Positions 24,301 to 34,521 of a stretch of 64,000 bases of DNA are shown here, piece by piece. The position numbers and the translations under genes are program-made. Origin of the DNA: Verpa conica (Eukaryota > Ascomycota > Pezizomycetes > Pezizales > Morchellaceae); assembly GCA_033030425.1 (NCBI GenBank), contig JAUFSD010000018.1, forward strand, positions 1,302,001-1,366,000. The letters are read 5' to 3'. Numbering within the stretch: position 1 is the first letter of the stretch; every line of letters begins with the position of its first letter. The notes beneath the pieces are model-generated. The model was not told the origin of the DNA and did not search any database. It saw nothing but the letters and a program-made list of their open reading frames with translations.

Positions 24301-25334
24301 TCAACCATCCGCACAAGCGAGTCCACATTCAATCCCGCATGGGGAGCTCCGAAAAAAACAAGTCCGCGTGTTGAATCCAAGATCTGCTTGTCTCTAGGAT
24401 TGATCTGCGATTGAAGTAACGCCTTCCGCACCGTCTCTATGTTAGCCACAAAAGGCGTAATATATCTACCACTCCGGGAATACAATAACCAATACCTGAG
24501 CGATTACAACGCAACCAAGACTGTGGCCTATAAAGATGATAGGCCGGCCCCTCTCCTGAAAGCAGTATTAGTATATGAACTCTCCAAAGGATTCTTCATT
24601 GCTATTGGCATTGTTACCATTGATGATTCTCGTGCAACAATCAAATTCTGAATGAACGTCCTTTTAAACTCAAGCAACCCATGCGTCTTAGACTCCGTGA
24701 GGCTTGAGTCGTAACCGTAGGTCAAGATCCGTAAGTCTTCTTTAAGGTCTCTAGGGAGGAAGTCCTTGAGCCACATCCGGTAATTTATACGGTTCCTCCA
24801 AGACCCAAACGCATGCCCTGCCAGGCCTGTTACTGCAATAACACTAGCAAAGATAGAATAGAATTAGCTTACAAACATCACTTAAGAAACGTTCAAGGAT
24901 AAGGGAATTGTATCTAACTCGATAATATTGTCTCCTTGGGGATTATTCAAAGGTGTCAACCCATTGAAATGACAGTCTAGGCTAAGATCCACTTCTATGT
25001 CATCCCCGGATTTAGAACGGGTATGTAATATGATTGAATGCGACTGGTGAGGGTCTAGGTGCTGAAAGAACTGAAGGGGAACTTCAAGATTTAGGAGTGC
25101 TGTTAGGGTGTTCCCCGAGTAAGCTGGAAATAGAGAAAGCCAGCGTGAGTCTAGTTCTTCTAGTCCGTTAATAGCTCGGAGGTTTTCTAGAAGCTGAGCT
25201 TCAGACCATCTTGACGGAACGTTTTCGATTCGCCAACAACTCGGCTTCTTGAGCGCTGCCTCCCCTTCCTTATTTTCCTTGCGGTGAGAAGTAGCCCAAG
25301 GGCCCGGAAAATATTTTTTAGCGGCGGCAAGCAT
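18375..25334 (-). CDS. NLR: SesB-like hydrolase, NACHT, about 35 VTEAVM-type repeats
   Basis: Predicted CDS complement(join(18375..23722, 23861..24068, 24102..24434, 24496..24555, 24618..24843, 24919..25334)), 2196 aa. The N-terminus resembles the alpha/beta-hydrolase (SesB-like) domain of fungal NLRs: VIAVTGLAGHAFGSW, WLKDFLP...ILTYGYD, nucleophile elbow GHSLG (Ser about 226), STRGLVFFGAPHAG and DHTNMVKF (His about 382). The NACHT domain has Walker A GNPGSGKS (about 473-480), Walker B VVDALDECEE (about 579-588) and a VISSRPH sensor. From about residue 1000 come about 35 repeats of 30-34 residues, pattern [IV]TE-x-V-[ML]-x-A-A-x-N...LE-x-LLxRGG, ankyrin-like but distinct. Start ATG 25334 is the first in-frame ATG after an upstream stop. 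The junction at 24069-24101 is uncertain: a 33-nt intron or a real TAG stop. This type is known to sense non-self and trigger cell death; its ligand is unknown. Confidence 0.85.
18479..18511 (-). other. Candidate 33-nt optional intron (exitron) near the NLR 3' end
   Basis: Minus-strand GTAAGT...GCCTAG, 33 nt, multiple of three, no internal stop. It has a consensus donor within continuous coding sequence; removal would delete 11 residues from the C-terminal tail. It has the same length as the candidate at 24069-24101. Confidence 0.3.
24069..24101 (-). other. Candidate 33-nt intron or premature stop in the NLR
   Basis: Minus-strand GTAAAT...TATAG, exactly 33 nt, containing an in-frame TAG (24071-24069) and a CTGAA branch-like site. 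Skipping it joins PSSIM to SAAGTWERKGE with no frame change and leads into DHTNMVKF. If not spliced, the protein stops before NACHT. Confidence 0.5.
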
Positions 25335-26623
25335 TACTTGAAAGGTAAGCGGTGATAAGCACACGGTTCCTGCACTTATCACTATCGATAGCTAGAGTGA
25401 AGAGTGAAGTATTGACGCAGTTAAACAAGAAAGATGGCACTAGATGTAGCTATACGAGTAATGGTTGTAGTAATAGGCTGGTAGATAGAAAACAATGTTA
25501 AGGCCCAGGGTGATGATGGCCACATGGCAAAGCGGAGAGAGAAGAGCTGGGAATCGTGTTATGTTTAACTCCAGCAGCACTTTCCTAATGGGGCATATAT
25601 CTAGGTTATCCAGAAAGCCACCCCGGCAGCGGCCCGTCCCGTAGCTTGCTAAGACATACTGTCCTTTGTGTAACGATTATGGAGGGGCAGGATCGGTGGG
25701 TGGCTTTTTCTAGGCGCAAGCCCCATTTGATTTAGCAATAGAGCAGCAATTATGAAGCTAGAGCACCAAAAATATGTATAATTTTCGCCTAAGAATCAAT
25801 TAGAAACCTCAGAAACCAGTATCTTAGACTCGAATAGAGACTTCTCTATAGAACCCTAGAAGACACCTAGAAGGAGGCAAGACCGCTGGGCGAGATCCCT
25901 AACCCTAAAGCTTTAGCACAAGGTCGTGAGCCAGAGTTCCAGCTTTCGTAGCAAGGTTTCATGCGCCGCAAGAGTAATCTAGAAAATCTGATATAACATG
26001 CACAACAGGGATCATTGAAATGAGTTCCTTGGATATTGTAGTCATTATGCATAATGTATAACTTACATTTTTGATACATTTCCTTGGTGGCCTCATCTTG
26101 TTATCTCCCAGTAATTAAAGCTTTGGGCCCAGACTAGAGTACTTTGTATCACTTCTATTGCTCTAAATAGCCTAGTAGTACTTATCCTAGCAGCCTAAGC
26201 CCAAAGTGAGACGTCAGTAATTGGTCATGTGACAATGTGATAAGCTAAGGCATGACGTCATACAACGCTAACTAGCACATATATATATATCAGATTTTCA
26301 TATACCAGGCGATCCACCTCCACACATCACCATTGTAGTTTCTCGAAAAAATTTCTACCTTACCCCTACCATATTCTATCAGCTAACTAACTATAAAATC
26401 CCTACAAAGGATACAGCTGTCTAATCACCCGGCTACGACAATCATTGTCGGTGCCATCACTACATACACTATAGTCCCTCATGCCACTAAGACATTTGAC
26501 ACAGAAGATGGTCTAGGACCCCAATGAAAGGGACGTCTCAGTGTTGAGCAATCATATGTCGAACCTGGGATATAGAACAGCAAAGGACCCTGCCGATGAG
26601 AGGAAACCCTTTATAATTGTTTC
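25335..26623. other. NLR 5' flank and spacer
   Basis: No gene seen. A palindromic TGACGTCA (CRE/ATF-like) lies near 26253-26260, followed by a (TA)n run at about 26279-26291. A telobox-like CCCTAACCCTAA is present near 25900. Confidence 0.35.
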
Positions 26624-26866
26624 ATGAAGGCTACCGATAATTTACTAAAGGAGATTACGAATAATTGTAAAAGAGAAGCTGTAGCGTCCGAGGAGCACCA
26701 GCGATTCACTGATTGTGTGAAGAATACTTCGCCGCCTGAATACCAGCGTCTCGTTGATTGCATTAGGAAGACTAGAACTTCGGTTAGCCAGGTGTCGGAC
26801 AATTTTGGATTATATGCGGGTCTGGTAGATGACCGTCGGTCATCTACAGTGTTGGCAACGGTCTAG
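26624..26866 (+). CDS. Possible small protein with a duplicated QRxxDC motif
   Basis: 80-codon open frame from ATG. It contains an internal duplication: E-H-QRFTDCVKNT and E-Y-QRLVDCIRKT, 19-20 residues apart, each with a single Cys. I do not recognise a family. A CRE-like site and a TA run lie about 340-370 nt upstream. The 3' end overlaps a perfect hairpin (26825-26847), which makes the last codons suspect. It may be a fragment or a chance frame. Confidence 0.25.
   Translation: MKATDNLLKEITNNCKREAVASEEHQRFTDCVKNTSPPEYQRLVDCIRKTRTSVSQVSDNFGLYAGLVDDRRSSTVLATV
26825..26847. repeat. Perfect 10-bp inverted repeat
   Basis: GTAGATGACC, spacer GTC, then GGTCATCTAC: ten paired bases with a three-base loop. 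It could be a transcript hairpin or a dyad binding site. Confidence 0.7.
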
Positions 26867-29800
26867 GCGCCCTATGGGAGAGGGAGAACTGAACGAACTG
26901 TGCGAGTAAGATCCTTCCTAGCTGTAAATTCCAAGGCTCTCATAGAGCCCTATGAGACTTTCCAAGGCCTTTGGAGAGTCTCCCAACTGTACTAAACCCC
27001 TTAATATAGCCCACTTTGCGACTCCCGCCATGAGTTGTAGTACTGAAGAACCCTAACCCTATAGGGCTGATATTTCTTCACCTCGGGACCCTAGGGCTCC
27101 ATGTGTTTATGATTCATCCATCCATCCATCCATCCGGTGACTTCAGAAGTATATTGTCTAGCGAGTGATAGGTCATGAAGTAAAACCTCGCCCCCACCCT
27201 ACCACTGTCGTTACTCACCACAGTCCAGGCATGCACATACTCAGCGCCGAGGTTAACCTCTATCAAAAGCCTCTACGAGATAGCGTTAATAGTAGACCTA
27301 TAGTAGGGAAGGGGCGATGATTGATGAGTAATGGGCCATGAAGCTATTGATGACGAGTGATGAACTGTGAATAGTGAGTGACTATAGGTGGGTAGATGGG
27401 TTGGAAAAGGTAAGAGAGATAGAGATAGATATTTTATTATAGTGGTGAGTGGCTAGACTAAATACAGTACAATAATTGACACTCCACATCCATAACGCAC
27501 TATCTAGTTATCACCGCCCCTATCATAGCTACTTGACCTCTAAAGTCAGTGCCCCCGCTTAGGGTCCTGTTAGCAATGGAACAAAAGATATGGGCTATAG
27601 ATTAACCAGTAGCTGGAGGGGGGTTCCTGGGGCTCTGTTTAACCCTCAATAATCTCCTTAGCCTCGACTCTATTAGGTAAAGAGCTGCTCAGTTGGAGAC
27701 AATTCTTATTACTATAGGGCGATAAGATTCGGTGGTCCTAATGTTACGTCTACTATTACGCGATAGGTCCTGCCGCCGCCCATAACTCGGCTATGGTGTT
27801 GCGTAAGTGCTCTAGATGTTTACAGCCCCTCGAGCTCCCCATATCATCGTTCTCTCGGCGCCTCGCGGACTTTAGTTCCGTTGCCTCAAGTACCTGCTAT
27901 AGAAAGAATTTGATTTTTAGCAACAGGCTGGGGGTTAGAGAAAAAGTTACTAAAGAAATGAAAGGTATAAAGTATAATTTGAGGATTTTACTACTTCTAA
28001 CCGAGTAGTAAAAAGCTGCTTAATATCTGCTATTAGGAATTGTTTCTAGGGTACAAGAATTTAGGGGGTGAGGGGAGTGCGGGGTCTGTACTTCAAGAAT
28101 GCGACCCCCGTATTTGGCAGGAAAATTGGGGAGCGATCACGCCAGGGTTGTCTCGCGCGCTCCGAAAAGGCGAAGATACTACCAAAGTTTTCATTGGCTG
28201 TTTTGCTCAGTGAATCCGACACGCTTCTAGAAGGAATTATTCTCCTATTTTAGCTATTCGTTAGGCATTCTGTTCCTTAGCAGTGGGGCGCGGGTAGGTA
28301 TGGCGTGGCATAGTGGAGCTGTGTACAGCGTCCGGCAAGGTTATTGCAGATGCTAGGTTTAGCGACCAAGTGCTGTGTTGTCAGTCCCCATTTCTAGAGG
28401 ACGTCAAAGACTGGAATCCTAGGTGGCGCACTCCCACATTAAGCTGTAAATATTTTGCTCTATTCGTGTCGGGGAACAAGTATGATCAGTAATCGATAAT
28501 ATTAACCACCCTTGGGGTGTACTACCAGGCTTTTCGGTCAACTAAGACATTATTTTATACAAAATAAATGAACCCTAGTATATGTATAAAACTTCAAGAG
28601 ATTTTAACTAAGTTCAGGGCCTGGTTGTCTTTGTGGGTAGGATATCTTTTTGTGATATGGAACTGTTCCTGTAAATGCGCTGTCTGTGACGGGATATACA
28701 CATGTACCTATGTCGGTGCCACAAGAGCTCGGTTAACAGACATGCGTCGATGTTCCGCAAAACTCGGCCAGCTGACTTTGGTGGCTAAGGCTATTGATTC
28801 GTTCTTTGACAGTGCCCCACAGCTTTGCTGGCCAAATTCACGCCGTGTTTTGGGTGCATTGCATTTACGGAGTTCAGCGCTTCTAGCTAAAGCCTGCGAG
28901 TATGCAGCATATTGCGTTTCTGAATGTTGCCTTTTAACCTATTTCGAAATATACTGACATACTAGGAGAAACGGCATGAAGTGGTGAGGATATTTATATA
29001 TACTTATATAACCACTCTTTATATAATATCCTTATATCCAGATCTATTATAGGGTGATCGCAGTGTACCGCATTTGCTTGCGACCTGGCCCATAATAAAA
29101 CCCGTAAGCACAATGAGACGTCTACTAGTACTGTTTTCGCGATGTGTTATACTAAGAATGGTAGAAGCTGCATTAGGCACCGCTTGTATCAGTCTCTTGC
29201 CGGTATTGTGGCGATAGTGAAGTGGTGCTTTATTGGGGGAGGAAAGGCTAGCCCGGCTAATATATGCAGATCTTTACAAGTAGATTCAGCTGTAGTCTTC
29301 GCACAGAGCCTAATTTCAAGCCTCATTCCGAAGCCACCCAATAGATTGACAGTTAGAAGTATATTTCTCAGTTCGCAGGCAGCAGGCGATCAAGGTGCCG
29401 ATAATGATATTTCTTTTTTTCAGCTCATGGTCTTTTCAGTCGTATCGATCAAACTCTACGCTAAAAATCATTGTTTGGTTCTGGTTTTCTTGTCATACCG
29501 TAAGATTATTTCCTATTGTAATTACCCCTCAATCAACAAATGCTTAAAGAGGTCATAAAATGAAACTAGACCACATGCACAGCTGTAAGGACACATTGTT
29601 AAAAGAGATAACAAATAAGATTACCTCATTAGGAAATTTATCATCAATTAAACGAGTAATCTAGGCTTAGTAACTTAAAAATGTGTTACAGGGTTAATTA
29701 TTAGTGTACTTCAACAGAGTTATAGAGACTACAGAAATGTTCGTGATGGGACAGGCGGGTTTCAGATGGCGCAAAGCGATTCATAAACTTATGCGTGTCT

Positions 29801-30752
29801 AACTTTAAATATTTAATAAAAAACAACCTCAAAGGATAATTTCCAGTTAGATCTGCCTTTGGTTGTCTAGAAGCTCCTCTGAATAATCTCTCATCTAGAG
29901 CATTTAATTACCTGTGCCCATTTTTCATTAGGTTCTCTAACATAGACAAGCATTGCCGGGATTCCCTGCTGAGACATATTTCGTCATTTTAGACCTGTCC
30001 CATCGCAGGCGTTTCTGCATAGTAGCTTGTCGGGATTTGACGGAATAGACTTTGATCTCTGGGCGACCACGCGTGCGAAAAGTGAGGCCAATATAGCGAG
30101 CTGAATTCATTCATGGGGATTGTTGGATCCAATAGGCGGCCTCTTGTGCCCGCCTTTCCCCACATTAAAAAGCACAATCTATAGTCTCCCAGCACATATA
30201 GAAGGCTTAGGTGTGTACTAAGTGCCGGTCTGCGGGTGTTTCAGAAAAGAGGTGGGCTGGATTCTATTGGAGGTATAAGCAAAGTCTTATCGGAATGAAG
30301 AAAAAAGATGAGGAAAGCTGAAAGAGTAAACATCTTTGAGCATATTTTCTCATAAGGTGCCTTATTATGGGTGGCAATGTCTAATGCCTAAAAATTATAT
30401 ATTCTTCAGGCAGCCGCTATTTTGTCCCCAATACCAGTCGGAAAATCAAACTCTACTATATCGCCTGAAGTTTGGGGTCCTCCAGAAACCGCACTATACT
30501 GTACTCGAGGGTATTGATATCCTTTGATACAGGGCGTAACTCTCCATCATCTCTTTGGTTTGCCTGAGCTCCTTCAGGGTATACCTAGTGTAGAGCAGTC
30601 GGAGCCCTAACAGCATCGTTATTATTGCTATTTAGCCGTGTCACTCTAGTTTGTGCTGTACTAGAATCGAAGGTACTTCTAGTATATGGAAAAAATGGTA
30701 GAAAGAGAGCTGACTGGAGTCACAGTCACTATCTTTACTAAAACCAGCAAAG
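26867..30752. other. Long spacer without a supported gene
   Basis: Nothing coding that I can support. Contents: GGCTCCATGTGTTTAT plus a (CATC)n microsatellite at about 27100-27136, a telobox-like AACCCTAACCCTA near 27050, and AT-rich stretches (about 28985-29050). Open frames at 28568-28957 and 29142-29558 show no domain-like pattern and have composition like their surroundings. Confidence 0.4.
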
Positions 30753-32363
30753 ATGCTTATCATACTTGCCCTACAACAACTTTTCTTCGCATACGTTGAA
30801 TCAGCGCCAACACACACTAGGAGACAAAATGCAGAGGATGTAGATGACAATGATACTGCTCCATTTTGCCCTCGGGGGGTATCTGGTATCCTAACTCCAT
30901 GTATTCTAACACTGTTTCTGTGTATTTGGACGACAATTCATACAAATATTGAACCCAGCGTATGGTGGGACAGCAAATCTGCTCAACTCGCTTTCGACCA
31001 ATCTCAATCACCTACAGCCGGCGGGTTACAACGCTCAGGGTTCTCCAAATGGTTCAAGAGTCTGAACCCTCAAAAAATGGTTTGGAGCGTTGCAACACTT
31101 CTCTTCCCCGAAATTGCTCTCTTTGTAGCAGCCCATGAACGGAAGACAGCATATCTACTCCTCGAGCAGATTAATACCATTGCGAAAGGTCACCATTGGG
31201 ATGTAACAGTTTGTTATTATGCCATTATGGGGGGTTTCGTTGTTCAAGAATCCCACGATGACCACCGGGCGGCGGATAAAAGCCCCGGGAATGATATGGA
31301 GCCAGAGGTGGTGATTAAGGGACTTAAAACGGATACGATTCAAAGACATGATAGTATCGTAAGTGGGAATGTGGAAAAGGATCTGGGCCATACACCACTT
31401 CGACGAGAGGAGCGAGTCAATCTTCAAAAACGCTGTACGCTTACACCACAAGGACTCCTTTACCTTGCCAGCCTACAAACACCCGGACTTCCAGACTGCC
31501 CACCCGAAGTAGTCCAGGACAAGAACAAAGCTAGCCTACTTACCAGATTTTTGGTGTGTTTTCAAGCGATGTGGATGTTTATCCAGATCGTAGCTCGGTG
31601 GTCAAAGGATAAAGAGGCAGTTACTTTACTCGAAATCTACACGGTCCTACATGTATTCTGTGCGATGGCAATGTACATCACCTGGTTCAACAAACCAATG
31701 AATATTGAGCAGCCAACGTTCATTAAATTGAACCCAAACACACTACGTAACCTAATGGAGGTACCCGTAGAAGACTCGCACTCTCCGATAGATGTTTTCA
31801 GCCGCAAGCAACACAAGGTCATACGCCTTACTACACGAGCGGGGCTAGGGAAGCTCTTGTTCCATCAGCTGGGGCACTGGCATGAGAACAAAGGGGTTGA
31901 TGGCAAGGTTATGCTCGTTATGAAGGCATATGAAGCAATGTGGAATGGATGGAGGACGTTCGCGTTAGAGGCGGGAGTGCTTTCATTGATTGGTATACTT
32001 CACGGGGGCTTGCATATATTAGGGCTGGTTGGCGATGATATGCTAACCTCAATAGAGGACATCCTTTGGCTTCTATCTTCATCCCTCACAGCTGTGAGTG
32101 TTGTCATATTTTGTGCTTCAGTTTTAGTGGGACATCTCTGTAAGGCGGTTTTTAGAAAAACATCAAAATCTACGAAAAAACTCTTTTCATCCTTTAAAGG
32201 AGGGTGTATGGTTGTCTACTGTTATTGTTTTGTCTTTTCCATTGTACCTGCTCTTTTAGCTAGAATTTACCTGTTGGGCGAGTCATTTGCGGCGCTACGG
32301 GAAATAGGAGGTTCGGAGCAGGAGAGGCTAGGATGGGCAGATTTTATACCACATATTGGTTAG
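30753..32363 (+). CDS. Multi-pass membrane protein, uncharacterised fungal family
   Basis: Single exon, 536 aa. A hydrophobic start (MLIILALQQLFFAYVESA) looks like a signal peptide or first membrane span. Further spans fall near GILTPCILTLFLCIWTTIH, the region around FPEIALFVAA, WDVTVCYYAIMGGFVV, FLVCFQAMWMFIQIV, LLEIYTVLHVFCAMAMYITW and several C-terminal stretches. The succession WTTIHTNI, FPE...A, W...YYAIMGGF, DKNK...RF...Q, R...TLLEI and WFNKP follows a family of fungal membrane proteins that I know only as hypothetical proteins; this is from memory. A cytoplasmic or lumenal loop of about 120 residues separates the two membrane blocks. No catalytic motif is visible, so I assign no function. 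Confidence 0.7.
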   Translation: MLIILALQQLFFAYVESAPTHTRRQNAEDVDDNDTAPFCPRGVSGILTPCILTLFLCIWTTIHTNIEPSVWWDSKSAQLAFDQSQSPTAGGLQRSGFSKWFKSLNPQKMVWSVATLLFPEIALFVAAHERKTAYLLLEQINTIAKGHHWDVTVCYYAIMGGFVVQESHDDHRAADKSPGNDMEPEVVIKGLKTDTIQRHDSIVSGNVEKDLGHTPLRREERVNLQKRCTLTPQGLLYLASLQTPGLPDCPPEVVQDKNKASLLTRFLVCFQAMWMFIQIVARWSKDKEAVTLLEIYTVLHVFCAMAMYITWFNKPMNIEQPTFIKLNPNTLRNLMEVPVEDSHSPIDVFSRKQHKVIRLTTRAGLGKLLFHQLGHWHENKGVDGKVMLVMKAYEAMWNGWRTFALEAGVLSLIGILHGGLHILGLVGDDMLTSIEDILWLLSSSLTAVSVVIFCASVLVGHLCKAVFRKTSKSTKKLFSSFKGGCMVVYCYCFVFSIVPALLARIYLLGESFAALREIGGSEQERLGWADFIPHIG

Positions 32364-32463
32364 GTTCGTTTTTAGTTTACTTCTGTATGTGATCTTACAC
32401 TGGTGTTTTATTTTATTTCATTAAATATCTATTATAAGTTCTTTATGTTTAGTGGGCGCCGAA

Positions 32464-33132
32464 TGCGTATTACGGCGGACGGTTTGGCGCGCAACCGAAG
32501 AAACTATTGTCTATATTCAATGGGCTTATAATTAGTGCAACCACATTTATTTTTAATCACCTCTTGTAGTTAATTATAGAGAAGGGGGGACTAAGTACTG
32601 AGCCTTATGGGAGTTATATAAAGTACTTTGTATTCATAAGGGAAAAAATCTGTGTTAGAGTTTTCACTAATTATGATGTGTATAAAGAAGCTGTCCTCAT
32701 TTACCTAAATTAGGGGTAAATGAGGACTTTGACTAATTTCCAAAACCACCGATTACTGGGTAAGCTGGTAGAACAAGGTGCCAGAAAGGGCAAGAGTCCA
32801 TAAAATACTGGAAAAGGTTTTTTTTTAGATAGTATATAGGTTATTGGTAGAACATCAGAATTCACTACTAGAAAGGCAAGGTCCTTATTTACTCTTTTAG
32901 TTAAATGAAGACAGCCTCTTTACACACATTAAAATAAGAAAGAATTCTGATACAGTTTTTCCTTTATGAATATAAGAACTTTATATAGGTCTTATACAGC
33001 TCAGTATTTAGCCCCCTTCTCTATAATCAGTTACAAGAGTTAAATATGGTTGAAATAATCACTAATTCTGGGCCTGTTGCAATAGCCAATAGTTTCTACG
33101 GTTACGCACCAAACCATCAGCCGTATACGTAA
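32464..33132. repeat. Long imperfect inverted repeat (foldback-like element)
   Basis: The left arm (about 32464-32745) and the reverse complement of the right arm (about 32850-33132) align along most of their length. Shared blocks include GGTTTGG-GCG--AACCG-AGAAACTATTG, TTATAGAGAAGGGGG and the tract around ATGTGT-TAAAGA-GCTGTC-TCATTTA. A perfect 13-bp hairpin (GTCCTCATTTACC at 32693-32705, complement at 32715-32727) sits inside the left arm. No coding capacity. It is likely a non-autonomous foldback/MITE-type element or two inverted copies of one; arm identity looks about 70-75% by eye. Confidence 0.65.
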
Positions 33133-34521
33133 TGGGGGTTTACTATTGGCAAGCATATTTTGTATGTAAATATGGGGACAATTCGCCCTATAAGTTCTAT
33201 CAATTAAGCGATTTAATTTTTTAAGTCTTTAGATGTATCTAAAAGGTCTCACCTGATTATATAGTGCTGCCTAACATTCAAATTACTCCTAAATACTCTT
33301 GCTACATGTAGTGGTTGTAATACAATATTTTGAAATATATCCTACCGAAGTCACCCAACGACTTGCCTCTCTGTGAGAAACTAGCATGTTGCCTAACAGC
33401 CTTGAATATTAAGTAGGTAATTGATGTGAGTGCCTGAGCGAAGTTACTCTGAGCGAAGTACGGTATAGTGGTGTTAAAGGATCGAATCGTTGCGCTGATT
33501 AGGCATGCGGCCCCCGAAATATTTATTTTCATTGATGAATGGGCGTTAAGGAAGAGGAAATCCATTCTCTCCTCAGGTTTGAAATTTTAGTATTAATCAT
33601 CTTCACATCAATTCGTCAAACCGTTTCTTCTACGGCTAACCAGGCTGCTGGAGAGTTACGGGGAGGTCTGTCTCTAGTGTAGTCTGTCTCACACCAATGT
33701 ACAGGCGTACTTTATTGGCCATTATCTTCTGAGTGAGAGAATTGGAAATCTTAGATCACATTTGACTTTCTCACTTCACTACCAGCAGTGACCTTAGCTA
33801 ATCGGCCACCAATCTTACAAATGAATCCTCTACTGAGAGAAAGGTGTGTGTATCTGTTACGATACCGATTATCGATTATGACCATATGTCATCTCCCTCC
33901 ATATATTATACGACACTACATGTGCGGATCGGCTCGCATACGATAGTAACATCGGGGAATGTATGGTTCGGTATTTCTTACCGTATGCCAAGAGTAGGTT
34001 ATTGGATGTTTCCCACGGGGTTCAATTGGAAATTCCGCTGCAGCTCATGCAGTCATCTATATGAAACACGTATGCCTGTAGCCATAGAATAGATTCTACT
34101 CTTTAATGTATGTCATCACATCTTTTCCAAGTGACTGGTAGATCACCTCAGCCCAAAGCACCCTCCTCACTACAGAAGATATAAGGATGCCGGTGTTACT
34201 TGTCTCAAGTCAATCCCTAATCTTACCTGGGAGCTCACCTTCAGTCCAGCAGGGCTGGTACGGTAGACCACCGCCCGAACCGACGATCACATAGTTAATC
34301 CTCAGTTCAAAGTAAAGCAAATACGGTTGGCTCCAGTACACAAGCCACAGATCCACTACAACAGCCGTACCTGATAGCTTTGCCGGCTCAGCAGAGAGGG
34401 AGAAAAGGACTTATCATTACCTAGAGTAACAAGCAGTCACAGAACCAGCACCCAGAAAGTGAGTGATCAGTAGTTGAGCCTGAATTGAAAGTTCTAAATC
34501 TAACAAGTCTCCCTTATAGCG
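33133..34521. other. Spacer and promoter region of GTPase gene
   Basis: No supported gene. Short open frames (33302-33565 minus, 33844-34092 plus) lack recognisable features. Confidence 0.35.

Noticed and set aside
28568..29558. Two plus-strand frames of 129 and 138 codons
   Set aside because: No domain-like pattern, poor start context and no splice partners; likely chance frames in a spacer.
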